Shown here piece by piece: positions 1 through 7,758 of a stretch of 27,829 nt of DNA (its first letter is position 1; each line of letters opens with the position of its first letter). The stretch is taken from NCBI GenBank assembly GCA_027081495.1, contig JALWKJ010000014.1:1-27829 (forward strand), read 5' to 3'. Both the position numbers and the translations under genes were made by a program. The notes beneath the pieces were generated by a model. That model was not told the origin of the DNA, ran no database searches, and worked only from the letters and a program-made list of their open reading frames with translations. The stretch comes from Campylobacterales bacterium. Lineage in GTDB: Bacteria; Campylobacterota; Campylobacteria; Campylobacterales; QNZT01.

Positions 1-1866
1 TGGTTTTATCTTTTGAAGAATCTTGGTTTTTAAAAGCGCCCTTTCCGTTTTGTCAAAATGCGCCTCGCTTATGAGATCGCAGCGAATATATATCTTTTTA
101 TCTCTTCTGTTGTGGGAGATATATATTTTTTCAAGAATCACTCTTTTACTATTTATAATAAAACTGTTTTTCTCCAAAGCCTCTTTTATTCTGGCGTCTT
201 TGACCATCATGGAAAAAGAGAAATAAAGAGGTACGGATATAAGCAAAACGATTCCCAAAGATATCAAAAGACCGTTTTTGGCTCTTTTAACCGGAGAAAA
301 ACCGAGCACCATAAAAGTCAAAGCCGCCGCAAACGCGATTCCGGCGAAGTTTGTCAAAAAAAGCAGACTCGCATTCATAAAAACGGACCAATCGCCCCAC
401 CCTATGCCGATTCCGGCGGTCGAAAGCGGAGGAACCAACGCGACCGCGATAGAAACGCCGGCAAGCGAGCCTATTATTTTTTTATTGTTTTTCGCATACG
501 CCGCGGCGATACCCGATACGATAGCGACTATCAAATCCAGAAGCGAAGGGTGAAGGCGTCCGGCGATTTCGGGAGTGATATTTTCAAAAGGAAGAAGCAA
601 AGCCAACAAAGACGATGCGCAAAGAACCAAAGCGACCCCGGCTATCACGCTCTTTAGCCCATGAGTAAACAAATCCATGTCAAATCTCAAAAGCCCCATA
701 GAAAACGAAACGATCGGCTGCATCAAGGGAGCCAAAAGCATAGCGCCGATGATAACCGAAGCGGAATTTAAAAAAAGTCCCACGGTCGCCAAAATCGTAC
801 TTAATATCATAAGCGTTATAAAAGTGGAGTTTGCCCTAGCCTCTTCTCTTAGAGCGGTAAAGAGTTCTTGATACTGTTTATTGTCCGCATGAGTAAAAAA
901 AGGTATATGTCTGCTTTTTGAGTACTCCAAAGCGTCTTTACTAACGGGAAGAGAACCTAACTTTACGACCTCTTTTTCGTCGCTTTGGCGAAAATTTTCC
1001 TTTTGCCAAAACTCTTCGCTCGCGCAAAGTTTCACCGCTTTTTTATGAACATCGAAAACTACGGGCGTTTGGGTATAAAGCTCGGCATCGATCTGTACGG
1101 ATAAAGGAGGTTTGCTCTCGATCTCCAGCCTCTCGCTCAAAACTACTCCCGCGGCTTTGGGCAGGTTTTTCGTGCGTTTAAAAATCGCTTTGTATAGATA
1201 TTCCAGATACTCTACGACCGAAGAGGGCGATATCAAAAGAGCTACGACTTTTCCGTTACTAACGGACATAAACTCTTCTATTAGATTCGAAGCGAAAGAG
1301 TGATTGTCATGCTCTAAAATCACGATACCGGTTAAGGCGGTATTGATCTCCTGCTCTTTATGGGTTTTTATCGTTACTTGCGCTTTTTTAAGTCTGGTTA
1401 TCTTTTTAAATCCCTGAAAAAGAGCTTTAAGTTTATTTGATCGTCCCTCTTTTAAGACGCTGCTGCTAAGGCTTCCATGCGGGGGAGCTTCGCCGATCAG
1501 CGCTCCCCATAGAACTATTTTATCTTGACAATAGATAAGATCAACGGGCTTTATTTCGCCTCTTAAGGCTACTTTCAAAGCCTTGATCGGATCTTTTGGT
1601 ATCTCAAATGTCTGTCTTAAAAACTCCTGTTCGGCTCTAGCGATCAGCGCTATACTAAATCCGTAAACAAAAGACTCTTCAAATATCCGCTTGATCTCCT
1701 CTTTAGTTCCATATACGATGACTTTATCCTCTTGCGTCGCCTCTTTGGCGCGCAAAAAATCGTTTATATTTATAAAAATTAGATTAGCGGCGAACTCGGA
1801 GTGTTTAAAATGAATATTTATCTCTTCATCAAAATCGCAACCGTAAACAAGGTAGTTTTTAGACAT
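1..1866 (-). CDS. DUF389 (TIGR00341-type) membrane protein, 3' end outside window
   Basis: The reading frame is open from an ATG at 1866 to the window edge (622 codons, no stop), so the C-terminus is missing. AGGGGGAA sits just upstream as ribosome binding site. The first 340 or so residues are soluble. A middle part with NTALTGIVILEHDN weakly recalls a diacylglycerol-kinase-like fold, as seen in some members of this family, but I am not sure of that. From about residue 345 there are several hydrophobic helices carrying the family hallmarks SASVIIGAMLLAPLMQPI and GVSIAVALVPPLSTAGIG, which identify DUF389. The biochemical function of DUF389 proteins is not established; a transport or membrane-sensing role is guesswork. 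It is monocistronic as far as the window shows, with its promoter at a tandem 11-bp repeat. Confidence 0.88.
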   Translation of the reverse strand, partial: MSKNYLVYGCDFDEEINIHFKHSEFAANLIFININDFLRAKEATQEDKVIVYGTKEEIKRIFEESFVYGFSIALIARAEQEFLRQTFEIPKDPIKALKVALRGEIKPVDLIYCQDKIVLWGALIGEAPPHGSLSSSVLKEGRSNKLKALFQGFKKITRLKKAQVTIKTHKEQEINTALTGIVILEHDNHSFASNLIEEFMSVSNGKVVALLISPSSVVEYLEYLYKAIFKRTKNLPKAAGVVLSERLEIESKPPLSVQIDAELYTQTPVVFDVHKKAVKLCASEEFWQKENFRQSDEKEVVKLGSLPVSKDALEYSKSRHIPFFTHADNKQYQELFTALREEARANSTFITLMILSTILATVGLFLNSASVIIGAMLLAPLMQPIVSFSMGLLRFDMDLFTHGLKSVIAGVALVLCASSLLALLLPFENITPEIAGRLHPSLLDLIVAIVSGIAAAYAKNNKKIIGSLAGVSIAVALVPPLSTAGIGIGWGDWSVFMNASLLFLTNFAGIAFAAALTFMVLGFSPVKRAKNGLLISLGIVLLISVPLYFSFSMMVKDARIKEALEKNSFIINSKRVILEKIYISHNRRDKKIYIRCDLISEAHFDKTERALLKTKILQKIKP

Positions 1867-1924
1867 TTTCCCCCTTTAAAAAATCGGACTTTTTAAAATC
1901 ATGTCTTTTAAAAGGCTCGATCGG

Positions 1925-1946
1925 TTATAGCGATATTATAGCGATA
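1925..1946 (-). promoter_or_regulatory. Tandem 11-bp repeat overlapping the -10 box of the DUF389 gene
   Basis: TTATAGCGATA occurs twice head to tail without a gap (1925-1935 and 1936-1946). Read on the minus strand the junction creates TATAAT (1935-1940), a consensus -10 hexamer about 70 bp upstream of the DUF389 start. The perfect repetition over the -10 could be a regulator site or simple duplication. No -35 box is clear. Confidence 0.5.
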
Positions 1947-1983
1947 ATTGTATCAAAATATGAGTGATAAGAGATAATGATCT

Positions 1984-2018
1984 CCCGACTTTAGGTTTTG
2001 TTGTGAAGCAAAGCCGGG
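1984..2018. terminator. Hairpin next to the 3' end of the cysteine-rich gene
   Basis: CCCGACTTT (1984-1992) pairs with AAAGCCGGG (2010-2018), 9 bp with one mismatch. The T-rich tail follows the hairpin on the plus strand, whereas the adjacent gene is on minus and ends at 2026. It may act as a terminator or a 3' stabilising hairpin for that gene even though the T-tract lies on the other side. Confidence 0.4.
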
Positions 2019-2025
2019 ATTTTTA

Positions 2026-2277
2026 TTATTTACAGCAACAAAATGTCTGTTTTACCGTTACCTTTTTGTACTTCGTCGTACATTTTTTTACGCTTTTATA
2101 GCAGACTATATTTCCGCATGCGTCATAAACAGGTTCGCATACGACCTTACATGATTTATACGGAACGCATTTTGTTATAGTTTTAACGCATTTTGTCGGT
2201 TGACAACAACAATCCGCGCTAGCGCTCACACCGACCGTCAAAGCTACAGCGACCAATACTATTTTTAGACTTCTCAT
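2026..2277 (-). CDS. Small secreted cysteine-rich protein, unknown function
   Basis: This 83-residue protein starts at ATG 2277 with a strong AGGAGG site 5 nt upstream. Residues 1-21 form a typical Sec signal peptide (basic start, hydrophobic core, cleavage near ASA). The mature part of about 62 residues holds 13 cysteines, including DCCC near its start and FCCCK at its end, with many lysines and threonines and repeated C-x(n)-C-V/K spacing around VVCEPVYDACGNIVC. I do not recognise the family. Such a composition suits a disulfide-linked surface or matrix protein or a metal-binding periplasmic protein; both are guesses. It stands alone between the DUF389 gene and the uptake operon and has its own extended -10 promoter. 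Confidence 0.75.
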   Translation of the reverse strand: MRSLKIVLVAVALTVGVSASADCCCQPTKCVKTITKCVPYKSCKVVCEPVYDACGNIVCYKSVKKCTTKYKKVTVKQTFCCCK

Positions 2278-2305
2278 CTTTACCTCCTTGAAAATCTATA
2301 TTCCG

Positions 2306-2314
2306 ATAATATCA
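2306..2314 (-). promoter_or_regulatory. Extended -10 promoter of the cysteine-rich gene
   Basis: TGATATTAT on the minus strand fits TGnTATAAT with one change. Transcription would start near 2299 and give a leader of about 20 nt that contains the AGGAGG site. No -35 is visible, as is usual in Campylobacterota. Confidence 0.45.
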
Positions 2315-2358
2315 TTTCAAGGCTGAATAAGGTAATAAATATTTGACATAATAGCGGT

Positions 2359-2388
2359 TATTAAAAATTTCGGTAAATATTTTTAATA
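2359..2388. repeat. Perfect 10-bp inverted repeat in the intergenic region
   Basis: TATTAAAAAT (2359-2368) and ATTTTTAATA (2379-2388) form a perfect AT-only inverted repeat with a 10-nt loop. It lies between the end of the uptake operon and the promoter of the cysteine-rich gene. It could be an operator or a weak terminator; the lack of G/C pairs makes either role uncertain. Confidence 0.4.
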
Positions 2389-2473
2389 GATAGTAAAATA
2401 ATACAACATACTAACGCATTTTTATTTCAAATGGGATATCTTTAAAAAAAACACTTTTATAATCTATTACGAC

Positions 2474-3430
2474 TCATCTTTTAAGCAGTATATATACAAA
2501 GACGATTCCTCCGATCAAAGAGGTGACTATTCCGACGGGAACTTCCGATACCGAGGGCAAAACCCTGGCCACACCGTCGCAAAAAAGCAAAAATACTCCC
2601 CCGCTTATAAATGTAGGCATCAAAATCTCGTCTATGCTTTTTTTCATTATTTTTTTTACCATATGAGGCACGACAAGCCCTACAAAACCGATAGGTCCCG
2701 TTATACTGACTAAAATCCCGATACTAAAAGAGATCGCTATGAACAATGTCATGATCTTTTTTTCGACATCGACTCCTTTTAAAAAGGCAAAATCGTAAGA
2801 TATGCTTATCTGTTTTAAAAAATCGCGAAAATAAAACGAAACAAAAAGCAGTAAAATAGTTCCTAAAAACACCAAAAAAAGATCGAAATATCCGACTGTC
2901 AGCAGTGATCCCATCGTGTAGCGCATGATTTGATAACTCTCTTCAAAACCGCTTAAATAGTAAAAAATAAGCAAAACCGCCGAATACAAAAAAGATAAAG
3001 CTATCCCCACGAGTATAAGTCTATTTGTCGATCTGTCAATGAATCTTTTTGAGATAAAATATATTAAAAAAAGAGTAAATTGCGCCCCGATAAACGAAAA
3101 AATCGTAATAAAAGAGACTCCAAATATCTCGCCGGCGCTAAGTCCCGTCAAGATAACGACGCTAGCCCCGAGAGTAGCGCCGCCCGAGATACCGAGCGTA
3201 AAAGGCGTGGTAAGATCGTTTCTAAAAATACTTTGAAACAAAAGCCCGCTAAGCGAGAGTATCGCGCCGCTTAAAAACGCGAGCAAAACGCGAGGAAATC
3301 TAACTTGAGTCAATATTTTAAAATCCACGCTCGATGGATCGAAAACTCTATTTAAATCCAACTCCACTTTACCGACGGACAAAGATATAAACAAAACCGC
3401 CAAAAACAGTAAAAACCAAAACGCTCTCAA
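2474..3430 (-). CDS. FecCD/BtuC-family ABC transporter permease
   Basis: This 318-residue inner-membrane protein is the permease of a metal-chelate or cobalamin importer. Family hallmarks are RFPRVLLAFLSGAILSLSG near residue 45, the following FRNDLTTPFTLGISGGATLGAS, and GFVGLVVPHMVKK near residue 250, the stretch that contacts the ATPase. About ten hydrophobic segments fit the BtuC fold and the length is normal. Its ATG overlaps the ATPase stop by 4 nt, so the two are translationally coupled. It is the last gene of the operon that begins at 7160. Substrate is inferred from the BtuB-like receptor and BtuF-like binding protein upstream; haem or ferric siderophore cannot be excluded. Confidence 0.92.
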   Translation of the reverse strand: MRAFWFLLFLAVLFISLSVGKVELDLNRVFDPSSVDFKILTQVRFPRVLLAFLSGAILSLSGLLFQSIFRNDLTTPFTLGISGGATLGASVVILTGLSAGEIFGVSFITIFSFIGAQFTLFLIYFISKRFIDRSTNRLILVGIALSFLYSAVLLIFYYLSGFEESYQIMRYTMGSLLTVGYFDLFLVFLGTILLLFVSFYFRDFLKQISISYDFAFLKGVDVEKKIMTLFIAISFSIGILVSITGPIGFVGLVVPHMVKKIMKKSIDEILMPTFISGGVFLLFCDGVARVLPSVSEVPVGIVTSLIGGIVFVYILLKR

Positions 3431-4131
3431 AGTTCCATCACCACAAAATCATCTTTTTTGACAACGCTTTTTCCAAAAAGTCTCAAGAGGTTCTCTTTTT
3501 CGAAAAAATCGTCGCAATTTTCATAAAACTCGCCCCGAGAATCTTTTATAAACAATATGGAATAACCGAGTTTGTACGCAAAATGAAGATTGTGAGTTAT
3601 GACGATCTTTTGTAAAAGCAGATCGCTTTTTAACATTTCAAACACTCTTTTTACCCTTTTGGGATCGAGATTGGATACCGGTTCGTCAAATATCGTTATA
3701 TCGGCGTTATGGGCGATTGAAGAAGCCAAAAGCAGCATTTGAGCTTCCCCGCTGCTTAAATCTTTGCAAAATTCGCCGTCTCTTTTGTCAAATCCGCTCA
3801 AGGCGACGGCGGATTTGAGATCTCCTTTTACCAAACTTAGGCGAAGAAACTCTTTTACTCTTAAAAATTCATCATAAACTTCGAGCTTCGCGGGTATATA
3901 GTTTAGTTTCATAGCTCTTTTTTCGAAACTTAAATTTTCAAGATACAAATCATCTATAAAAACCGTTTTTTTCGTTTTATAAAGTCCGCATACGATCTTT
4001 GCCAAAGTACTCTTTCCCGCTCCGTTTTCTCCCAAGATTGTCATGTTTTGATTTCTCTTTAGAGAAAAAGAGATATTTTTTAAAACCGTTTTGTTTTTGA
4101 AACTAAAACTTTTTAAAGCGACTTTTAGCAT
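3427..4131 (-). CDS. ABC transporter ATP-binding protein (BtuD/FecE-like)
   Basis: This 234-residue cytoplasmic ATPase energises the adjacent FecCD permease. Walker A is GENGAGKST (from about residue 34), the signature is LSSGEAQ, Walker B is ITIFDEPVSNLD and the switch histidine is in VITHNLH. All catalytic elements are present. The start lies 29 bp inside the 3' end of the binding-protein gene, and the end overlaps the permease start by 4 nt. This tight packing indicates a single transcript. Confidence 0.93.
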   Translation of the reverse strand: MLKVALKSFSFKNKTVLKNISFSLKRNQNMTILGENGAGKSTLAKIVCGLYKTKKTVFIDDLYLENLSFEKRAMKLNYIPAKLEVYDEFLRVKEFLRLSLVKGDLKSAVALSGFDKRDGEFCKDLSSGEAQMLLLASSIAHNADITIFDEPVSNLDPKRVKRVFEMLKSDLLLQKIVITHNLHFAYKLGYSILFIKDSRGEFYENCDDFFEKENLLRLFGKSVVKKDDFVVMEL

Positions 4132-4942
4132 TTTCTAAAATCTTTTTAAAATCTTTTATAAAAAAGACGACTCTTTGGCTGGGCATAGAGGCGTATTTTT
4201 TTTCATTTATGTAAATCGTGCCGAACTTCGAAGCGTTTATAGGAAGCTCTCGCCATTTAGCAAAAAGTCTTTTCCTCTCTTTATCGCTTTTTTTCTTGGA
4301 AGAGAGAATATAAACGATATCCGCGTTTGTAGCAACTAAACCCTCAAACGACAAAACGGGCTGTCTTTCGCTTTTTGACAAAAATGCGTTTAAATTACCC
4401 GAAGCTTTTATGATATCCGAAAGATAGAGATTGTTTCCGGCGATAAAAATTTCACCGCCAAGATCGTAATAGTCGCCAAATACGATCAAAATCTTTTTAT
4501 TTTCGACTATGTTTTTAAGCTCTAAAAGCTTTGAATCTATTTCAAAGAGTATCTCTTTTGCCTTTTTCTCTTTATGAAGCATAAGCGAAATATCCCAAAT
4601 CGCCTTTTTGATATCATCTAACGAGGAGAGTCTGACGAATTTCGTTTTTATGCCTAGTTTTTGAAGTTTTTGTTTAAGAAAAAGAGAGTTTTTTTGCATC
4701 AAAACCAAAGTCGGTCTGTAAGATAGAATTTTCTCAAATGAGATAGAAAAATAGTTGCCGACTTTCGGCTTTTTTTTCGCCTCTTTGGGATAAGTCGTAT
4801 ATGCCGTATTCGCGACTATCTCATCCCCCGCCCCAAGAGCGTAAACTATCTCGTTGATAGCGGGAGATAAAACGATTATTCTCTCCCTCGCCTCTATTTG
4901 CGCCGCAAATATCAAAAAGAGCGTTAAAAAAAGTATTTTCAC
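4103..4942 (-). CDS. Periplasmic helical-backbone metal/cobalamin binding protein (BtuF-like)
   Basis: A 279-residue ABC substrate-binding protein with a Sec signal peptide (about residues 1-18, no lipobox cysteine). The mature protein opens with IIVLSPAINEIVYALGAGDE, followed by YPKEAKKKPKVGNY and ILSYRPTLVLMQ, the usual signatures of BtuF/FhuD-type proteins. The start is GTG at 4942 with only a weak ribosome site, 6 nt after the receptor gene's stop, which suggests coupling. It would hand the substrate released by the TonB-dependent receptor to the FecCD permease. Vitamin B12 is the favoured substrate because of likeness to BtuF; related proteins bind haem or iron chelates. Confidence 0.88.
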   Translation of the reverse strand: MKILFLTLFLIFAAQIEARERIIVLSPAINEIVYALGAGDEIVANTAYTTYPKEAKKKPKVGNYFSISFEKILSYRPTLVLMQKNSLFLKQKLQKLGIKTKFVRLSSLDDIKKAIWDISLMLHKEKKAKEILFEIDSKLLELKNIVENKKILIVFGDYYDLGGEIFIAGNNLYLSDIIKASGNLNAFLSKSERQPVLSFEGLVATNADIVYILSSKKKSDKERKRLFAKWRELPINASKFGTIYINEKKYASMPSQRVVFFIKDFKKILENAKSRFKKF

Positions 4943-4948
4943 CTATAT

Positions 4949-6787
4949 TTACTTCAATTTGTATCTAAATCCAAGATACAAAGCTCTTTTTGAAGTCGAA
5001 TAGCCGCTTATCTCTTGATATTTTTTATTTAAAAGGTTATCTATTTTGGCATATAAAGAGAGCTTTTTTTTCAACTCGTAATCCGCGTTAAAATTTAAAA
5101 CCACAAATGACGGATCGTCTTTATCTGGATTGGCGTCATATTGAGATTTTTTTCTTTTTCCAAGATACTTCGCGAGTAATCCCAGATGCAAATTCTCATC
5201 GGCGTAATAGTCGATCGCCATATTTGCGCTGTTTTTAGCTCTGCGAGGCAATCTTTTTTTATCTTTGTCTTTCGCATCGAGGTATGTGTAGTTAAACGAG
5301 TAAGCGAGATTAATCGCCTCGATGTTATTTTTGTATGAAAATTCCACGCCTTTTAATTTGCTTTTACCCGCGATATTCGCATACTTTGAAACGGCTAAAT
5401 CATAATCGATCATATCATCCACGCTATTGTCAAAATATGTAATCTGCGCTCCTTTATAATTTAGCGACAGATCCCAGCCTTTTGTTTTTTCGGAATTTAG
5501 ATTTTTATTGCCGGCATAAGAATCGTAAAGTTGATAGAGAGTCGGAACATTGTAAGCGGTGGCGAAATTAAAAGAGCTTTGCAACCCTTCTATCTTTTCG
5601 TGTATATGTTTTAATCCGACTTTATATGTAAATCTGTTATTAAAAGAGTCGAATTTATCGTATCTAAGAGATTGGACGGCTATGGATGTGCCTTCAATCA
5701 ATCCGCTAAATTCATTGCTGTTTGTCAAAAAGATACCGTCGTTTTTATATGAACTGTTTATCGCGTTTTTATGTTTGAACTTTTTATGATCTATTCCAAA
5801 AGAGACAAAACCGCCTTTTGTATAGTCTATTTTGGAGTTTACTCCGACCTCATCGACGCTTCCGATAAAACTTTTACTAAATCCCGTAGCGTATTCTCTT
5901 TTAAACTTTGAACGATTTGCGTATATTTTCAAGCTTGAAGTTGCGGCGGTATGCAGATAATTAATGTTATAAAACTTCTCTTTCGAATCGACTTTCGATT
6001 TATCGTCGTTAGCCGACGCCGTTTCATCGATATTGTATCCGTCGTACTCCGTCGTTGAATCTATATAATCGTAAGAGCCTTCGATTTTATCCCTATCCGT
6101 TATGTCGTATCCGATTTTTAGATTTGCGCTCAAATTTTCATAGCCGTCTTTTTCAAAATCGTCAACGCTTTTTCCTTTGGGCGCTTTAGCGCTAAAACCG
6201 TCGCTTTTTAACTTCTCTATGTCAAAAGAGAGAGAAAAACCGCTTTTTTTAAAAGCGCTGTTTAAACCGAATTTTTTACTATTAAACGATCCGTACTCTC
6301 CATAAACGCTAGCTAGCAGTCCATCTTTTTCAGCTTTTTTCGTGATGATATTTATCACGCCCGCACTCGCGTCAGCGCCCCAGATTCCGGACATCGGACC
6401 TTTTATTATCTCTATTTTATCCACATTATCAAGAAGTATATGCGAAAAATCGGCTCCGCTTAAACCGGTCGGATCGTTGTATCTTACGCCGTCGATTAAA
6501 ACCAAAACCCTTTTTGAGTCAAAACCCCTTATTTTTACCGAGCTGCTTTGCCCTATACCTCCGTTTTGTAAAACCCGTATGCCGCTAACCGTACTCAAAG
6601 CCTCCACGAGCGTAACGAAATCTCTCTCTTTTATATCTTCGGATGTGATGATATTTATGTTTGAAGTTACGCTCTTTAGCGATTGTGAGCTTTTTAGAGC
6701 GGTTACGACGACGGGATTTAGATTTGTTTGGGAAGCAAACAGCGCGTTGGCGGCGCATATGCATAAAACGATAGATAATTTTTTCAT
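4949..6787 (-). CDS. TonB-dependent outer-membrane receptor, BtuB-like
   Basis: A 612-residue outer-membrane receptor, close to the length of E. coli BtuB (614). The signal peptide ends near ALFA. A TonB-box-like NPVVVTA follows at about residue 24. The plug domain shows VKIRGFDSKRVLVLIDGVRYND, VDKIEIIKGPMSGIWGADA and GVINIITKKA. The barrel ends with RALYLGFRYKLK, an aromatic-containing terminal strand. AAAGGAC precedes the ATG. It is the third gene of the operon and lies 16 nt after a small membrane-protein gene. Cobalamin is the best guess for the ligand; no tonB/exbBD genes are in the window. The leader upstream of the operon is too short for a cobalamin riboswitch. Confidence 0.92.
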   Translation of the reverse strand: MKKLSIVLCICAANALFASQTNLNPVVVTALKSSQSLKSVTSNINIITSEDIKERDFVTLVEALSTVSGIRVLQNGGIGQSSSVKIRGFDSKRVLVLIDGVRYNDPTGLSGADFSHILLDNVDKIEIIKGPMSGIWGADASAGVINIITKKAEKDGLLASVYGEYGSFNSKKFGLNSAFKKSGFSLSFDIEKLKSDGFSAKAPKGKSVDDFEKDGYENLSANLKIGYDITDRDKIEGSYDYIDSTTEYDGYNIDETASANDDKSKVDSKEKFYNINYLHTAATSSLKIYANRSKFKREYATGFSKSFIGSVDEVGVNSKIDYTKGGFVSFGIDHKKFKHKNAINSSYKNDGIFLTNSNEFSGLIEGTSIAVQSLRYDKFDSFNNRFTYKVGLKHIHEKIEGLQSSFNFATAYNVPTLYQLYDSYAGNKNLNSEKTKGWDLSLNYKGAQITYFDNSVDDMIDYDLAVSKYANIAGKSKLKGVEFSYKNNIEAINLAYSFNYTYLDAKDKDKKRLPRRAKNSANMAIDYYADENLHLGLLAKYLGKRKKSQYDANPDKDDPSFVVLNFNADYELKKKLSLYAKIDNLLNKKYQEISGYSTSKRALYLGFRYKLK

Positions 6788-6803
6788 ACTTTTAGTCCTT
6801 TTT

Positions 6804-6995
6804 TTAGATATGTTTTTGATAAATTTGATTTTGGTTTACCGAATTTTTCTCCGATAGCGTAAAGATCATATACAAAAAAGCGAATTGATCTTTCATATGA
6901 GCGAAAATCGCCGCGAAAAACTTTCCGATTAGCACATTTACGACATAAAGCAGTATGCCGAACATACTAAAATAGTTTTTACACCCTTTGATCAT
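6804..6995 (-). CDS. Small membrane protein leading into the receptor gene, unknown
   Basis: A 63-residue ORF beginning MIKGCKNYFSMFG with a hydrophobic stretch from about residue 8 to 34 that could span the membrane once, and a polar Asn/Gln-rich C-terminus. AAGGA lies 6 nt before the ATG. It starts 9 nt after the upstream 51-residue gene in the same reading frame, and 16 nt separate it from the receptor gene. Its first codons repeat a 14-bp DNA segment also present at the end of the upstream gene (see repeat at 6976-7034). No family is recognised. The good ribosome site and operon position support it being real, but it could also be a decayed extension of its neighbour. Confidence 0.5.
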   Translation of the reverse strand: MIKGCKNYFSMFGILLYVVNVLIGKFFAAIFAHMKDQFAFLYMIFTLSEKNSVNQNQIYQKHI

Positions 6996-7034
6996 GGTTT
7001 TTCCTTATTTTTGGATAAATTTTTTACACCCTTT
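6976..7034. repeat. Two 14-bp direct repeats 45 bp apart joining two small genes
   Basis: TTTTTACACCCTTT occurs at 6976-6989 and 7021-7034. On the minus strand it encodes KGCKK at the end of the 51-residue protein and KGCKN at the start of the 63-residue protein. The 45-bp spacing is a multiple of three, and both genes are in one frame, so the start of the second gene may descend from a small in-frame duplication. Confidence 0.55.
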
Positions 7035-7160
7035 TTCTTTCGTTCCTCCGAAAGTCTTAACCTCTCTGGCTACTCCTTTTTTCGCGATATCGTTTCTTTT
7101 ACATTCGTTTTGTTTGATACACTCTTTATTGTTGCAACCTACATCTTCCGGTACGCTCAT
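7005..7160 (-). CDS. 51-residue four-cysteine protein, first gene of the uptake operon
   Basis: A short gene with ATG at 7160, a strong GGAGA ribosome site 5 nt before it, and TAA at 7005-7007. The protein begins MSVPEDVGCNNKEC and ends GGTKEKGCKKFIQK. Cysteines lie at residues 9, 14, 20 and 45; the first three form C-x4-C-x5-C. There is no signal peptide, so it is probably cytoplasmic. The product is basic and lysine-rich, and the spacing could bind a metal or cluster, which is inference. It sits directly behind the operon promoter and before the membrane protein, receptor, binding protein and ABC genes, so it is probably co-expressed with them. I do not recognise the family. Confidence 0.7.
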   Translation of the reverse strand: MSVPEDVGCNNKECIKQNECKRNDIAKKGVAREVKTFGGTKEKGCKKFIQK

Positions 7161-7191
7161 GATCTCTCCTTCTCTGATTTTTTTGAAAAAG

Positions 7192-7200
7192 ATTATATCA
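7192..7200 (-). promoter_or_regulatory. Extended -10 promoter of the uptake operon
   Basis: TGATATAAT on the minus strand is a perfect extended -10 (TGnTATAAT). Transcription would start near 7185, giving a leader of about 25 nt that ends in the GGAGA site of the 51-residue gene. That leaves no room for a riboswitch. No clear -35. Confidence 0.7.
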
Positions 7201-7285
7201 AAACATACTCATAAACCGCAAAAGCGCGACATGTTAATTTTACTTTTTAAGCTAAACTTTCCGTCAAAAAAACCGATAATGCATA

Positions 7286-7318
7286 TATACTGATTCTCGA
7301 ACGACTTTTTCAAAAAGT
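7286..7318 (+). promoter_or_regulatory. Putative promoter and palindrome before the sugar genes
   Basis: TATACT (7286-7291) is a plausible -10. It is followed by TGATTCTCGAAC and then by the palindrome ACTTTTTCAAAAAGT (7304-7318), which can fold into a 6-bp hairpin with a 3-nt loop. The palindrome would lie in the leader of the ketoisomerase gene, before its AAAGGA site. A regulatory role is possible but unproven. Confidence 0.35.
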
Positions 7319-7344
7319 GCGATAGAGCGAAAGGAAAATCTAAA

Positions 7345-7758
7345 GTGACCGTTAAAAAATTCGATTTTGATATCATAACAGACAGATCAACCAAGCAAGG
7401 CTCGCTTGTAGCGGTCGAAGAGAAGATCGATATTCCTTTTGAGTTAAAAAGAATCTTTTACATATATAATCTAAACTCGTTTACTTCAAGAGGAGCGCAT
7501 GCTCATAAAGTTTCAAATCAAATCCTAATCTGCATCCACGGCAGCTGCGAAGTTCTTTTGGACGACGGTAAAGAAAATAGCTCTATTTTATTGAACAAGC
7601 CAAATCGAGGAGTATTGCAGGAAAACATGATCTGGGGAGAGATGTATAACTTCTCGAAAGATTGTATTCTTATGGTGTTATCGGATACTCATTATGATCC
7701 AAACGACTATATAACCGACTATCATCAATTTTTAGAGTTGACTAAAGCGGTTTCATGA
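7345..7758 (+). CDS. FdtA/QdtA-like TDP-4-oxo-6-deoxyglucose 3,4-ketoisomerase (cupin)
   Basis: A 137-residue WxcM/FdtA-type cupin. These enzymes turn TDP-4-keto-6-deoxyglucose into the 3-keto sugar, which the aminotransferase encoded two genes later can aminate to Fuc3N or Qui3N. The active-site motif RGAHAHK is at about residues 50-56, and RGVLQENMIWGEMYNF and LSDTHYDPNDYI match the family. The start is GTG at 7345, with AAAGGA about 10 nt upstream; the frame has no better start. The last 4 nt overlap the next gene. FdtA and QdtA (galacto or gluco product) cannot be told apart by eye. The rmlA/rmlB genes needed for the substrate are not in the window. Confidence 0.88.
   Translation: MTVKKFDFDIITDRSTKQGSLVAVEEKIDIPFELKRIFYIYNLNSFTSRGAHAHKVSNQILICIHGSCEVLLDDGKENSSILLNKPNRGVLQENMIWGEMYNFSKDCILMVLSDTHYDPNDYITDYHQFLELTKAVS

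Noticed and set aside
58..657. 199-codon plus-strand ORF near the window start
   Set aside because: It lies opposite the DUF389 coding frame, and its translation is a low-complexity basic string with no family motif.
2303..2309. CCGATAA on plus as a sigma-28 -10
   Set aside because: No TAAA at the required spacing and no plus-strand gene downstream; the genes on both sides are on minus.
7161..7344. Cobalamin riboswitch before the BtuB-like operon
   Set aside because: The promoter at 7192-7200 leaves a leader of only about 25 nt, and no B12-box-like sequence was seen.
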